From an uncultured Oscillospiraceae bacterium (lineage in GTDB: Bacteria > Bacillota > Clostridia > Oscillospirales > Ruminococcaceae), in NCBI GenBank assembly GCA_900553955.1, contig USFO01000047.1:1-11648 (forward strand): a stretch of 11,648 nucleotides of DNA, read 5' to 3'. The number at the start of each line of letters is the position of its first letter. The first letter of the stretch is position 1. A program made the position numbers and the translations under genes. The notes under the pieces were generated by a model that was not told the origin of the DNA, made no database searches, and worked only from the letters and a program-made list of their open reading frames with translations. Positions 6,502-11,648 of the stretch are shown here, piece after piece.

Positions 6502-6530
6502 TTGATTAACAGGGGCTTTTTCTATATAAT
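6502..6530 (+). promoter_or_regulatory. Consensus-like promoter without an obvious gene
   Basis: TTGATT (6502-6507), a 17-bp spacer and a perfect TATAAT (6525-6530) point to transcription from about 6537 rightward. Only repeats and the antisense of pheT lie downstream. The first ATG (6543) would encode just 15 residues without a ribosome binding site. It could drive a small RNA covering the family A repeat, or be a relic of a lost gene. Confidence 0.5.
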
Positions 6531-6604
6531 TATAGTGTGAAAATGACTTTGGCAATGGGCGGAGCGGGAGAAAGGCGCGCGGTGGGCTGACGGAGCGCGG
6601 TCTC

Positions 6605-6668
6605 GGCTCCCCTGTGCAAGGGGAGCTGGCACGCCTTTCAGTTTTTGAGGGCGTGACTGAGGGGTTGT
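6605..6668 (+). repeat. Two-hairpin intergenic repeat, family A, copy 2
   Basis: GCTCCCC (6606-6612) pairs with GGGGAGC (6620-6626). CACGCC (6630-6635) then pairs with GGCGTG (6650-6655), followed by ACTGAGGGGTTGT. Reverse-complemented, the copy at 1-58 has the same two hairpins in the same order, with different loops. Conserved stems with variable loops suggest selection on, or replication through, the hairpins. Confidence 0.75.
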
Positions 6669-6928
6669 ATCCCTGACAGATTATAGCGTTTACACTGCGC
6701 TCCGACACTGCGACGCACACCTTATACCTTGCCGCACAGAGCACCCGCGCGTTATCTTTCCCTCAGTCGTACTGCTCCACAGATTTTAATTTAGAGCAAT
6801 GCGGCAGTTAAGTGCTGCTCTACCCCCTTTGCCGTTAGCCGCTCGTGCTTCGGCTATTCGCTCTCGCACTTGCGGACGGCAGCGGCTTGCCTTTCTCGCT
6901 GCATCCGCCACTGGCGGCGCTCGAAAGC

Positions 6929-7020
6929 CAAACCCCTCAGAGGGAGCCGAGGCGGCTGCCGCCGCGCACCACAGAATTTACCTCAGAGGGAGCCAAGTGG
7001 GTGCCGCAGATTCCGCCGCG
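6929..7020. repeat. Composite fragments of the intergenic repeats
   Basis: AACCCCTCA (6931-6939) is the reverse complement of the family A end TGAGGGGTT. CCTCAGAGGGAGCC occurs twice (6935-6948 and about 6973-6986), each followed by a related GC-rich stretch, so this is a local direct duplication of about 40 bp. GGGAGCCGAGGCGGCTGCC and CACAGAATTT also occur around family B copies at 89-130 and 2196-2204. Confidence 0.5.
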
Positions 7021-7039
7021 GTGCTCAAATTCCCGTACC

Positions 7040-7112
7040 GTGCGCAAGGCGTGCCCACCCGTGCTCAAGGCGTGCTCACCCGTGCTCAAGGCGTACCTAC
7101 CCATGCTCAAGG
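7040..7112 (+). repeat. 21-bp tandem repeat, about 3.5 units
   Basis: Units start at 7040, 7061, 7082 and 7103, each beginning GTGCTCAAGGCG or a close variant (first unit GTGCGC, last ATGCTC). The unit contains CCCGTGCTCAA, which is identical to the arm of the adjacent pheT terminator at 7123-7133, so the array may have grown from the terminator hairpin. It is not in a credible gene. Confidence 0.8.
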
Positions 7113-7115
7113 CGC

Positions 7116-7145
7116 AAAAAATCCCGTGCTCAAAATGAGCACGGG
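7116..7145 (-). terminator. Intrinsic terminator of the pheS-pheT operon
   Basis: On the - strand CCCGTGCTCA (7145-7136) and TGAGCACGGG (7132-7123) form a perfect 10-bp stem with a TTT loop, followed by ATTTTTT (7122-7116). It lies about 20 bases after the pheT stop codon. Confidence 0.92.
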
Positions 7146-7164
7146 ACGTTCGGCAAAAATCCTA

Positions 7165-9543
7165 TTATGCGCGGAGCTTTGCGCCGAGCTTTTCAAGCTC
7201 CTTGAGCACCTTGGCAACGGCGCGGTCACATTCCTCAACGGTGAGGGTGCGATCCGGGGCGCGGAGGGTCATGGAATAGGCAACGCTCTTCTTTCCGGGG
7301 GCGACGGAGGCGCCTTTGTAGACATCGAAAAGCTCAACCTTTTCAAGGAGCTTGCCCGCTCCGGCGCGGATAGCCTTTTCAAGGCTTGCGGCGGGAATTT
7401 CGTCGTCGCAGATAATGGCAAGGTCGCGGGTGGACGCCGGGAAGCGCGGGGTGGGCTTGAACTTCTTGTCGACTATGCGGTTTGCGAAGATGTCCGCAAT
7501 ATCCACGGAAGCCACATACGCGCGGGTTCCGATGCCGTAATTCTCCAGAACGGCGGGGGAAATTTCGCCGATAACGCCGATTTTCTTTTCGCCGACGGTG
7601 ATTTCGGCGCAGCGGCCGGGATGGAACGCCGGGTCGGTTCTGAGGGCGGAATATTCCACGCCCAAAACGCCGAGCTTCTCGAACGCCTCGTTCAGAATAC
7701 CTTTAAGGGCGAAGAAATCCTCTTTATCGCCGAAGGTGCCGACGACGGCGACGGCGCGTTCGTCCGGAAGAATATCCGGGGTTTCTTTCGGCAGATAAAC
7801 CTTGCCCATTTCGTAAAGGCGGCCTGCCAGATTGCGGTTGTTGTAGTTGCGGGCGATAACCTCAAGCATGGAGGGCACGCAGGTGGTGCGCATTACGGAG
7901 GTGTCCTCGCCGAGGGGGTTTGTGATTACAACGCTGCGGCGCAGCTCGCTGTCCTCGGGAAGATTTATCTTGTCGTAGTATTTGGGGCTGATGAAGCTGT
8001 AAGTTTCAATCTCATAGCAGCCGTTGGCGCGGAGCAGCTCGCCGAGGCGTTTTTCAAACTTCTGCTCGGCGGTAAGACCGCCCTGTGCGGCGCCGGTGAC
8101 GGCGGTGTTCGGAATAACGTCGTAGCCGTAGAAGCGGGCAATCTCCTCGGCAATGTCCGCCTTGTGGCGTGTGTCTCCGGCACGGAAGGAGGGCACGGTG
8201 ATAACGCCGTTTTCCACCTTGTAGCCGATTTTTTCGAGTATGGAAATCATTTTCTCCTCGGAAATGTCAATTCCAAGGAAGCGGTTTATCCATTCCGGGC
8301 AGAAATCCACGGTGACGGGGGCTTCGTTCGCATTATCTATGTCGATATAGCCGCCCACGACCTCGCCCGCGCCGAGCATTTCCACAAGCTGGCAGGCTCT
8401 GTTCACCGCGTCCATACACATTCTTGAATCAAGACCCTTTTCAAAGCGACCGGAGGATTCCGTTCTCATGCCGAGCTTTTTTGCGGTGATACGAACGGAA
8501 GAACCGAGGAAATTCGCGGATTCAAATACCACCGTATCGGTATCGTCCTGAATTTCGCTGTATTCGCCGCCCATAACGCCCGCCACGCAGGAGGGCTTTT
8601 CCTCGTCGCAGATAACGAGCATATCCGGGGTGAGCTTTCTCTCGGTACCGTCTATGGTGGTTATGCTCTCCCCCTCTGCGGCGTTCCGAACGACGATTTT
8701 GCCGCCCTTGAGATACTTGTAGTCAAAGGCGTGCATGGGCTGACCGTATTCAAGCATAACATAGTTGGTTATGTCCACAAGGTTGTTTATGGGGCGAACG
8801 CCGCCGGCACGCAGGCGTTCACGCATCCAGCGGGGCGACGGAGCAATCTTAATATCCCTTACCATTCTGGCGACGTATCGGCGGCAAAGGTTCGGGTTTT
8901 TGACTTCGACGGAAAGCAGGTCATTGATATTGCCGCTTTCGTGCTCGACCTTCGGCTGCGGGAGGTTTAGCTCCTTGTCAAAGGTCGCGGCAGCTTCCCT
9001 TGCAAGGCCGATGACGGAAAGGCAGTCCGGGCGGTTGGAGGTTATCTCGAATTCCACGGTGGTATCGTTGATACCGAGAGCGTCGCGGATGTTATCGCCG
9101 GGCTTGCAGCATTCCTGAATGATGAGAATGCCGTCCTCGACGGCGTAGGGGAAATCGTGAACGGTTACGCCCAGCTCCGCAACGGAGCACATCATTCCCT
9201 CGGAAACGACTCCGCGGAGCTTGCCTTTCTTAATCTTCACGCCGTTTGCAAGGGTTGAGTTATCCAGCGCCACGGGAACGAGAGCACCCTCGAAAACATT
9301 AGTGGCGGCGGTGACTATCTGCACGGTGCGGTCGCCCACATCCACTTGGCAGATTTGAAGCTTGTCGGCGTCCGGGTGCTTTTCAATATGAATGATTTTA
9401 CCAACAACGCAGTTGGTTATATAGTCCGCTTCCTCGGAATAGCATTCGACCTTGGAGCCGGACATGGTCATGGCGTCGCAGAACTGCTTCGGCGTAACGC
9501 CGGTTTCAACATAGTCGCCGAGCCATCTTAATGACAGATCCAT
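7165..9543 (-). CDS. pheT: Phenylalanyl-tRNA synthetase beta subunit
   Basis: PheT (792 residues) pairs with PheS as an alpha2-beta2 enzyme that charges tRNA-Phe; the beta subunit supplies tRNA binding and editing of mis-attached tyrosine. The N-terminal EMAP-like tRNA-binding fold is seen at about 40-150, with I-E-K-H-P-D-A-D-K-L-Q-I-C. The B3/B4 editing domain follows, with V-D-I-T-N-Y-V-M-L-E-Y-G-Q-P-M-H-A-F-D and S-S-G-R-F-E-K-G-L-D. Then come the B5 domain, a catalytic-like core and the C-terminal FDX-ACB anticodon-binding domain (roughly the last 95 residues, beginning P-R-F-P-A-S-T-R-D-L-A). The length is typical. An AGAGGA site lies about 5 bases before the ATG. It is the last gene of the operon: 40 bases separate it from the small upstream gene, and a strong terminator follows. 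Confidence 0.98.
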   Translation of the reverse strand: MDLSLRWLGDYVETGVTPKQFCDAMTMSGSKVECYSEEADYITNCVVGKIIHIEKHPDADKLQICQVDVGDRTVQIVTAATNVFEGALVPVALDNSTLANGVKIKKGKLRGVVSEGMMCSVAELGVTVHDFPYAVEDGILIIQECCKPGDNIRDALGINDTTVEFEITSNRPDCLSVIGLAREAAATFDKELNLPQPKVEHESGNINDLLSVEVKNPNLCRRYVARMVRDIKIAPSPRWMRERLRAGGVRPINNLVDITNYVMLEYGQPMHAFDYKYLKGGKIVVRNAAEGESITTIDGTERKLTPDMLVICDEEKPSCVAGVMGGEYSEIQDDTDTVVFESANFLGSSVRITAKKLGMRTESSGRFEKGLDSRMCMDAVNRACQLVEMLGAGEVVGGYIDIDNANEAPVTVDFCPEWINRFLGIDISEEKMISILEKIGYKVENGVITVPSFRAGDTRHKADIAEEIARFYGYDVIPNTAVTGAAQGGLTAEQKFEKRLGELLRANGCYEIETYSFISPKYYDKINLPEDSELRRSVVITNPLGEDTSVMRTTCVPSMLEVIARNYNNRNLAGRLYEMGKVYLPKETPDILPDERAVAVVGTFGDKEDFFALKGILNEAFEKLGVLGVEYSALRTDPAFHPGRCAEITVGEKKIGVIGEISPAVLENYGIGTRAYVASVDIADIFANRIVDKKFKPTPRFPASTRDLAIICDDEIPAASLEKAIRAGAGKLLEKVELFDVYKGASVAPGKKSVAYSMTLRAPDRTLTVEECDRAVAKVLKELEKLGAKLRA

Positions 9544-9583
9544 TATTATCCTCTTTTCTTACAGTCGCCCACAGGCGCAAAAT

Positions 9584-9904
9584 TTAATCTTCTACTCCGC
9601 CTTTCGCGGCGTCGTTAAGCACTACGGAAAGTGCGGAGCCGTCAACCACAAGGCTTTCGTATACTTTTTGGGGAAGGAAGCCTTTTACAAGCAGTATCTT
9701 AAAAAGATAAACAACCGTATCGGTTCGCTTTGCAGCTTCGGTATAGTCGCCGGTTTCGGCGGCTTTGAGCAGCGCAACGGAGTGGTCGCGCAGCTCCGGA
9801 GAAACTTCTCTTTCCTGAAAATCCATAAACGCTCTGATATAAAAGTTGAGGCATCTTCCTTGGAAGAGTCGGGTCATCTTCATAACTTCGTCTTTTTTAA
9901 GCAT
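9584..9904 (-). CDS. Small protein of unknown function inserted between pheS and pheT
   Basis: This 106-residue protein is not one I recognise. An AGGAGG ribosome binding site with 8-base spacing precedes its ATG at 9904, and codon use resembles its neighbours, so it is very likely translated. It has no signal peptide, no transmembrane segment and no cysteine-rich motif (one Cys). It looks mostly helical, with a middle section (R-D-H-S-V-A-L-L-K-A-A-E-T-G-D-Y-T-E-A-A, about residues 39-58) resembling a helix-turn-helix pair of a small helical bundle, and hydrophobic V-V-Y-L-F-K-I-L-L-V about 64-73. It lies 97 bases after pheS and 40 before pheT on the same strand, so it should be co-transcribed under T-box control. 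An alternative start at Met8 or Met10 is possible. pheS and pheT are usually adjacent, so this may be a lineage-specific passenger or an accessory to the synthetase. Confidence 0.82.
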   Translation of the reverse strand: MLKKDEVMKMTRLFQGRCLNFYIRAFMDFQEREVSPELRDHSVALLKAAETGDYTEAAKRTDTVVYLFKILLVKGFLPQKVYESLVVDGSALSVVLNDAAKGGVED

Positions 9905-10004
9905 TGTATTTACCTCCTGTTTAGGCTCGTTTCGGTTTATATTCTCTCAAAATAAATATACTCCGAAGCGGTGATGATTTCGTGAACAGAATTTTCCTTA
10001 TCAA

Positions 10005-11024
10005 TTAAAATTGGTCAAGGAAACGAAGGTCGTTTTCGTAGAGCAAACGAAGGTCGTTTATGGCAAAGCGGCGCATTACGATACGTTCAAGCCCGACGCC
10101 GAAGGCAAAGCCGCTGTACTCCTCGGGGTCGATGTCGCAATTCGCCAAAACCTTGGGGTGAACCATGCCGCAGCCGAGAATTTCAATCCAGCCCTCGCCT
10201 TTGCACACGGGGCAGCCTGCTCCGTGGCAGTTGAAGCACTGGATATCCATCTCCGCAGAGGGTTCGGTGAACGGGAAGTGGTGGGGACGGAAGCGCACCA
10301 CGGAATCCTCACCGTAAAGGCGCTTGATGAATATCTCAAGGGTGCCTTTAAGGTCAGCCATGGTAACGCCCTTGTCAACCACAAGTCCCTCTATCTGGTG
10401 GAACAGCGGAGAGTGGGTGGCGTCCACCGCGTCGGAACGGTAAACGCGCCCCGGAGCGATAATGCGAATCGGCGGCTTCTGCTTTTCCATAACGCGCACC
10501 TGAACCGGCGAGGTCTGAGTGCGAAGCAGCACGTTTTCGGTGATGTAGAAGGTGTCCTGAGTATCTCTTGCGGGGTGATCCTTCGGGAGGTTCAGCGCCT
10601 CGAAGTTATAATAGTCGGTTTCCACCTCGGGACCCTCGGCAATGGAAAAGCCCATGCCGACGAAAATATCCTCAACCTCGTTAAGAACAAGGTCAAGCGG
10701 ATGCTCCTTACCGGTGGGGCAGGGCGTGCCCGGAAGTGTTACGTCAATGGTTTCGGAAGCAAGCTTCTTTTCAAGCATATGCTGCCTGATATGAGCGTCC
10801 GCCTCTTTAAGTTCATTTTCGATTTCGGCGCGAATCTGGTTCGCCATCTGACCGATAACCGGGCGTTCCTCCGCGGAAAGGCCGCCCATCTGCTTGAGTA
10901 TGGCAGTCAGTTCGCCCTTTTTACCAAGGTAGCGAACGCGAAGCTCCTCAAGCCCTTTGGAATCCTCCGCCGCGGCAAGCTCCTGCCTTGCCTTTTGGCG
11001 AATCTGCTCCAGCAGTTCTTTCAT
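10005..11024 (-). CDS. pheS: Phenylalanyl-tRNA synthetase alpha subunit
   Basis: PheS (339 residues) is the catalytic class II subunit that activates phenylalanine with ATP and transfers it to tRNA-Phe. An N-terminal helical coiled-coil arm (about 1-90) is followed by the core. Motif 2 G-R-V-Y-R-S-D ... F-H-Q-I-E-G is at about 192-213, F-P-F-T-E-P-S-A-E-M-D at about 250-260, and motif 3 G-V-G-L-E-R at 309-314. Four cysteines in a C-x2-C-x4-C-x2-C pattern (263-274) suggest a small zinc knuckle, a feature of many bacterial PheS proteins. I chose the ATG at 11024 because M-K-E-L-L-E-Q-I matches the family start and an ACGGAG site precedes it. A frame continuing upstream to 11216 is rejected because it runs through the T-box and its terminator. 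It is the first gene of pheS-unknown-pheT. Confidence 0.97.
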   Translation of the reverse strand: MKELLEQIRQKARQELAAAEDSKGLEELRVRYLGKKGELTAILKQMGGLSAEERPVIGQMANQIRAEIENELKEADAHIRQHMLEKKLASETIDVTLPGTPCPTGKEHPLDLVLNEVEDIFVGMGFSIAEGPEVETDYYNFEALNLPKDHPARDTQDTFYITENVLLRTQTSPVQVRVMEKQKPPIRIIAPGRVYRSDAVDATHSPLFHQIEGLVVDKGVTMADLKGTLEIFIKRLYGEDSVVRFRPHHFPFTEPSAEMDIQCFNCHGAGCPVCKGEGWIEILGCGMVHPKVLANCDIDPEEYSGFAFGVGLERIVMRRFAINDLRLLYENDLRFLDQF

Positions 11025-11101
11025 TGCATTCAACTCCGTTTTCTGTAATGTAATAAAAAATTGTGTTTTGTTTTTTGCGGCGCGTGCAGAAATTTCTGCA
11101 T

Positions 11102-11139
11102 AAAAAAAATCTCCGCCCCACCGCAAATTGGGACGAAGA
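11102..11139 (-). terminator. Attenuator terminator of the pheS T-box
   Basis: TCTTCGTCCCA (11139-11129) pairs with TGGGGCGGAGA (11120-11110) over 11 bp with two G-U pairs and an 8-base loop, directly followed by eight T (11109-11102). It sits just after the T-box sequence, as expected for transcription attenuation. Confidence 0.9.
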
Positions 11140-11383
11140 CACAAAAACAAATTCTCCGTGGTACCACCCACATTCCGAAGCGGCAAAAAAGCCGATTCGG
11201 CACTCATACAGCGCATAACGGCGCAGCCCGTTTTTGCCTAATCCGTTTTTCGTTTCAGCAAAACCGCTCGCAAGTGAACTTCGGGGTATCCTTCCGTAAA
11301 AACGGCTTTCAGCCGGCGGCCGTTTCTCTCTTTCCGGAACAAAAGCCCTTACTCTCTCGGTCAAAGCGTTTGAATTTATAACA
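11102..11383 (-). promoter_or_regulatory. T-box leader (tRNA-Phe-sensing riboswitch) of the pheS operon
   Basis: On the - strand the T-box core GGGTGGTACCACGG (about 11170-11157) is followed by a terminator. Upstream are a Stem I with GAGAGAGTAAGGG and AGAGAGAAACGG segments, a C-G-G-C-T-G-A-A-A-G-C-C-G distal hairpin, and GAAGTTCAC, in which UUC (11278-11276) followed by A is the likely specifier codon for phenylalanine. Uncharged tRNA-Phe would pair with UUC and with UGGU of the T-box, stabilising the antiterminator and turning the operon on. The boundaries run from the predicted start to the end of the U-tract. Confidence 0.92.
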
Positions 11384-11389
11384 TAAAGG

Positions 11390-11418
11390 ATAATAACACA
11401 TTAAAAACTTTTTTTCAA
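11390..11418 (-). promoter_or_regulatory. Promoter of the pheS operon
   Basis: On the - strand TTGAAA (11418-11413) and TATTAT (11395-11390) are separated by 17 bp. The predicted start near 11383 fits the beginning of the T-box leader. Confidence 0.65.
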
Positions 11419-11429
11419 GCCTTTTTCGA

Positions 11430-11457
11430 TTGAAAAATACGGAAAATGCAGTATAAT
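11430..11457 (+). promoter_or_regulatory. Promoter of the NAD(P)H-hydrate repair gene
   Basis: TTGAAA (11430-11435), 16 bp, then TATAAT (11452-11457). The start would be near 11464, giving a leader of about 50 nt. Its -35 box is only 11 bp from that of the divergent pheS promoter. Confidence 0.7.
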
Positions 11458-11513
11458 TAAAGCGGAACTGATTTTTACCCTTTGTTTCGGCACTGCCGGA
11501 AAGGAGAAAGTAT

Positions 11514-11648
11514 ATGAAGATATTTACAATTCCACAGATGAAGAAGGCGGAACGCCTTTCCGATGAAATGGGCGTTACCTATCAGCGGCTTATGGAAAAC
11601 GCAGGCTGTGCCGCCGCCTCGTATATTCGCAAGCGCCTACACAGCATT
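11514..11648 (+). CDS. nnr: NAD(P)H-hydrate epimerase domain protein (YjeF/Nnr), N-terminal fragment
   Basis: Only the first 45 codons lie in the window; the frame is open to the edge. The start M-K-I-F-T-I-P-Q-M-K-K-A-E, then M-G-V-T-Y-Q-R-L-M-E-N-A-G at about 19-31, is the typical N-terminus of the YjeF_N epimerase domain, which interconverts R and S forms of damaged hydrated NAD(P)H. In most Firmicutes this domain is fused to an ADP-dependent NAD(P)HX dehydratase (bifunctional Nnr), but the fusion cannot be judged here. The ATG at 11514 is preceded by AAAGGAG at 11500-11506 and a good promoter. It is divergent from the pheS operon. I am confident of the domain, less of the exact gene name. 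Confidence 0.85.
   Translation, partial: MKIFTIPQMKKAERLSDEMGVTYQRLMENAGCAAASYIRKRLHSI

Larger units (their letters stand above)
6442..7115. other. Gene-free spacer between secA promoter and pheT terminator
   Basis: Apart from the separately listed promoter (6502-6530), repeats (6605-6668, 6929-7020) and tandem repeat (7040-7112), I find no credible gene on either strand. The open frames here run through repeat sequence, have no ribosome binding site and read as low-complexity Pro/Arg/Ala or Ser-rich strings. Bases 6669-6928 show no tRNA and no clear structure. The stretch looks like accumulated repeat debris. Confidence 0.6.

Noticed and set aside
6442..6744. A 100-codon frame on the - strand upstream of secA
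   Set aside because: Crosses the family A repeat and the secA promoter, is Ser/Pro/Arg-rich, and lacks a ribosome binding site.
7040..7112. The 21-bp array as a CRISPR
   Set aside because: The units are contiguous with no spacers, and no cas gene is present.
6799..8427. A 542-codon open frame on the + strand, through the repeats and opposite pheT
   Set aside because: Its first third is repeat sequence (including the 21-bp tandem array and the terminator) and the rest is antisense pheT. No ribosome binding site and no recognisable domain.
9905..10004. A 25-codon frame on the - strand in the pheS-unknown gene spacer
   Set aside because: The reading is protein-like (S-V-H-E-I-I-T-A-S-E-Y) but has no ATG, GTG or TTG in frame and no ribosome binding site, so it is at most a decayed fragment.
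10011..11048. A 345-codon open frame on the + strand, opposite pheS
   Set aside because: Mirror of a clear PheS; no independent support.
11025..11216. A longer pheS frame starting at 11216
   Set aside because: The extra codons would translate the T-box and its attenuator; the family N-terminus and ribosome binding site support the ATG at 11024.

Overview
The window looks like a chromosomal segment from an anaerobic gut-type Clostridia bacterium (Oscillospirales/Ruminococcaceae-like). This is inferred from the mix of Firmicutes housekeeping genes, a T-box in front of pheS, DUF1292 proteins, strong AGGAGG-type ribosome binding sites, moderately high GC, and abundant short GC-rich hairpin repeats in the spacers. 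No phage, transposase, CRISPR or defence gene is visible.

Left part (1-2130, + strand): repeat debris at 1-300; a promoter and two adjacent genes for small acidic DUF1292 proteins; a promoter followed by a roughly 185-nt highly structured RNA (1073-1258) that I propose as a 6S RNA; then tcdA (tRNA t6A37 dehydratase) and two terminators. 6S-1 RNA lies next to yrvM, the tcdA relative, in Bacillus subtilis, so the synteny supports the RNA call.

Middle part (2250-6441, - strand): secA, trmL and ttcA overlap by 4 bases at each junction (ATGA, then GTGA) and should form one translationally coupled operon, with a good promoter about 120 bases upstream of secA. The 3' end of ttcA runs into a copy of an intergenic repeat, so its last residues appear to be repeat-encoded. 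TrmL (position 34), TtcA (position 32) and the nearby TcdA (position 37) all modify the tRNA anticodon loop.

A spacer of about 870 bases (6292-7164) holds the secA promoter, an unexplained promoter facing right, two repeat families and a 21-bp tandem repeat that abuts the pheT terminator and shares its arm sequence.

Right part (7116-11418, - strand): a T-box-regulated phenylalanyl-tRNA synthetase operon, pheS - small unknown gene - pheT, ending in a strong intrinsic terminator. The T-box specifier reads UUC (Phe). The unknown 106-aa gene between pheS and pheT is unusual. Divergent from this operon, the last 135 bases hold the start of an NAD(P)H-hydrate repair gene (YjeF N-terminal epimerase domain), cut by the window edge.

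I see no dramatic new system. The items most worth checking are the structured RNA before tcdA, the small gene inside pheST, and the repeat-encoded tail of TtcA.
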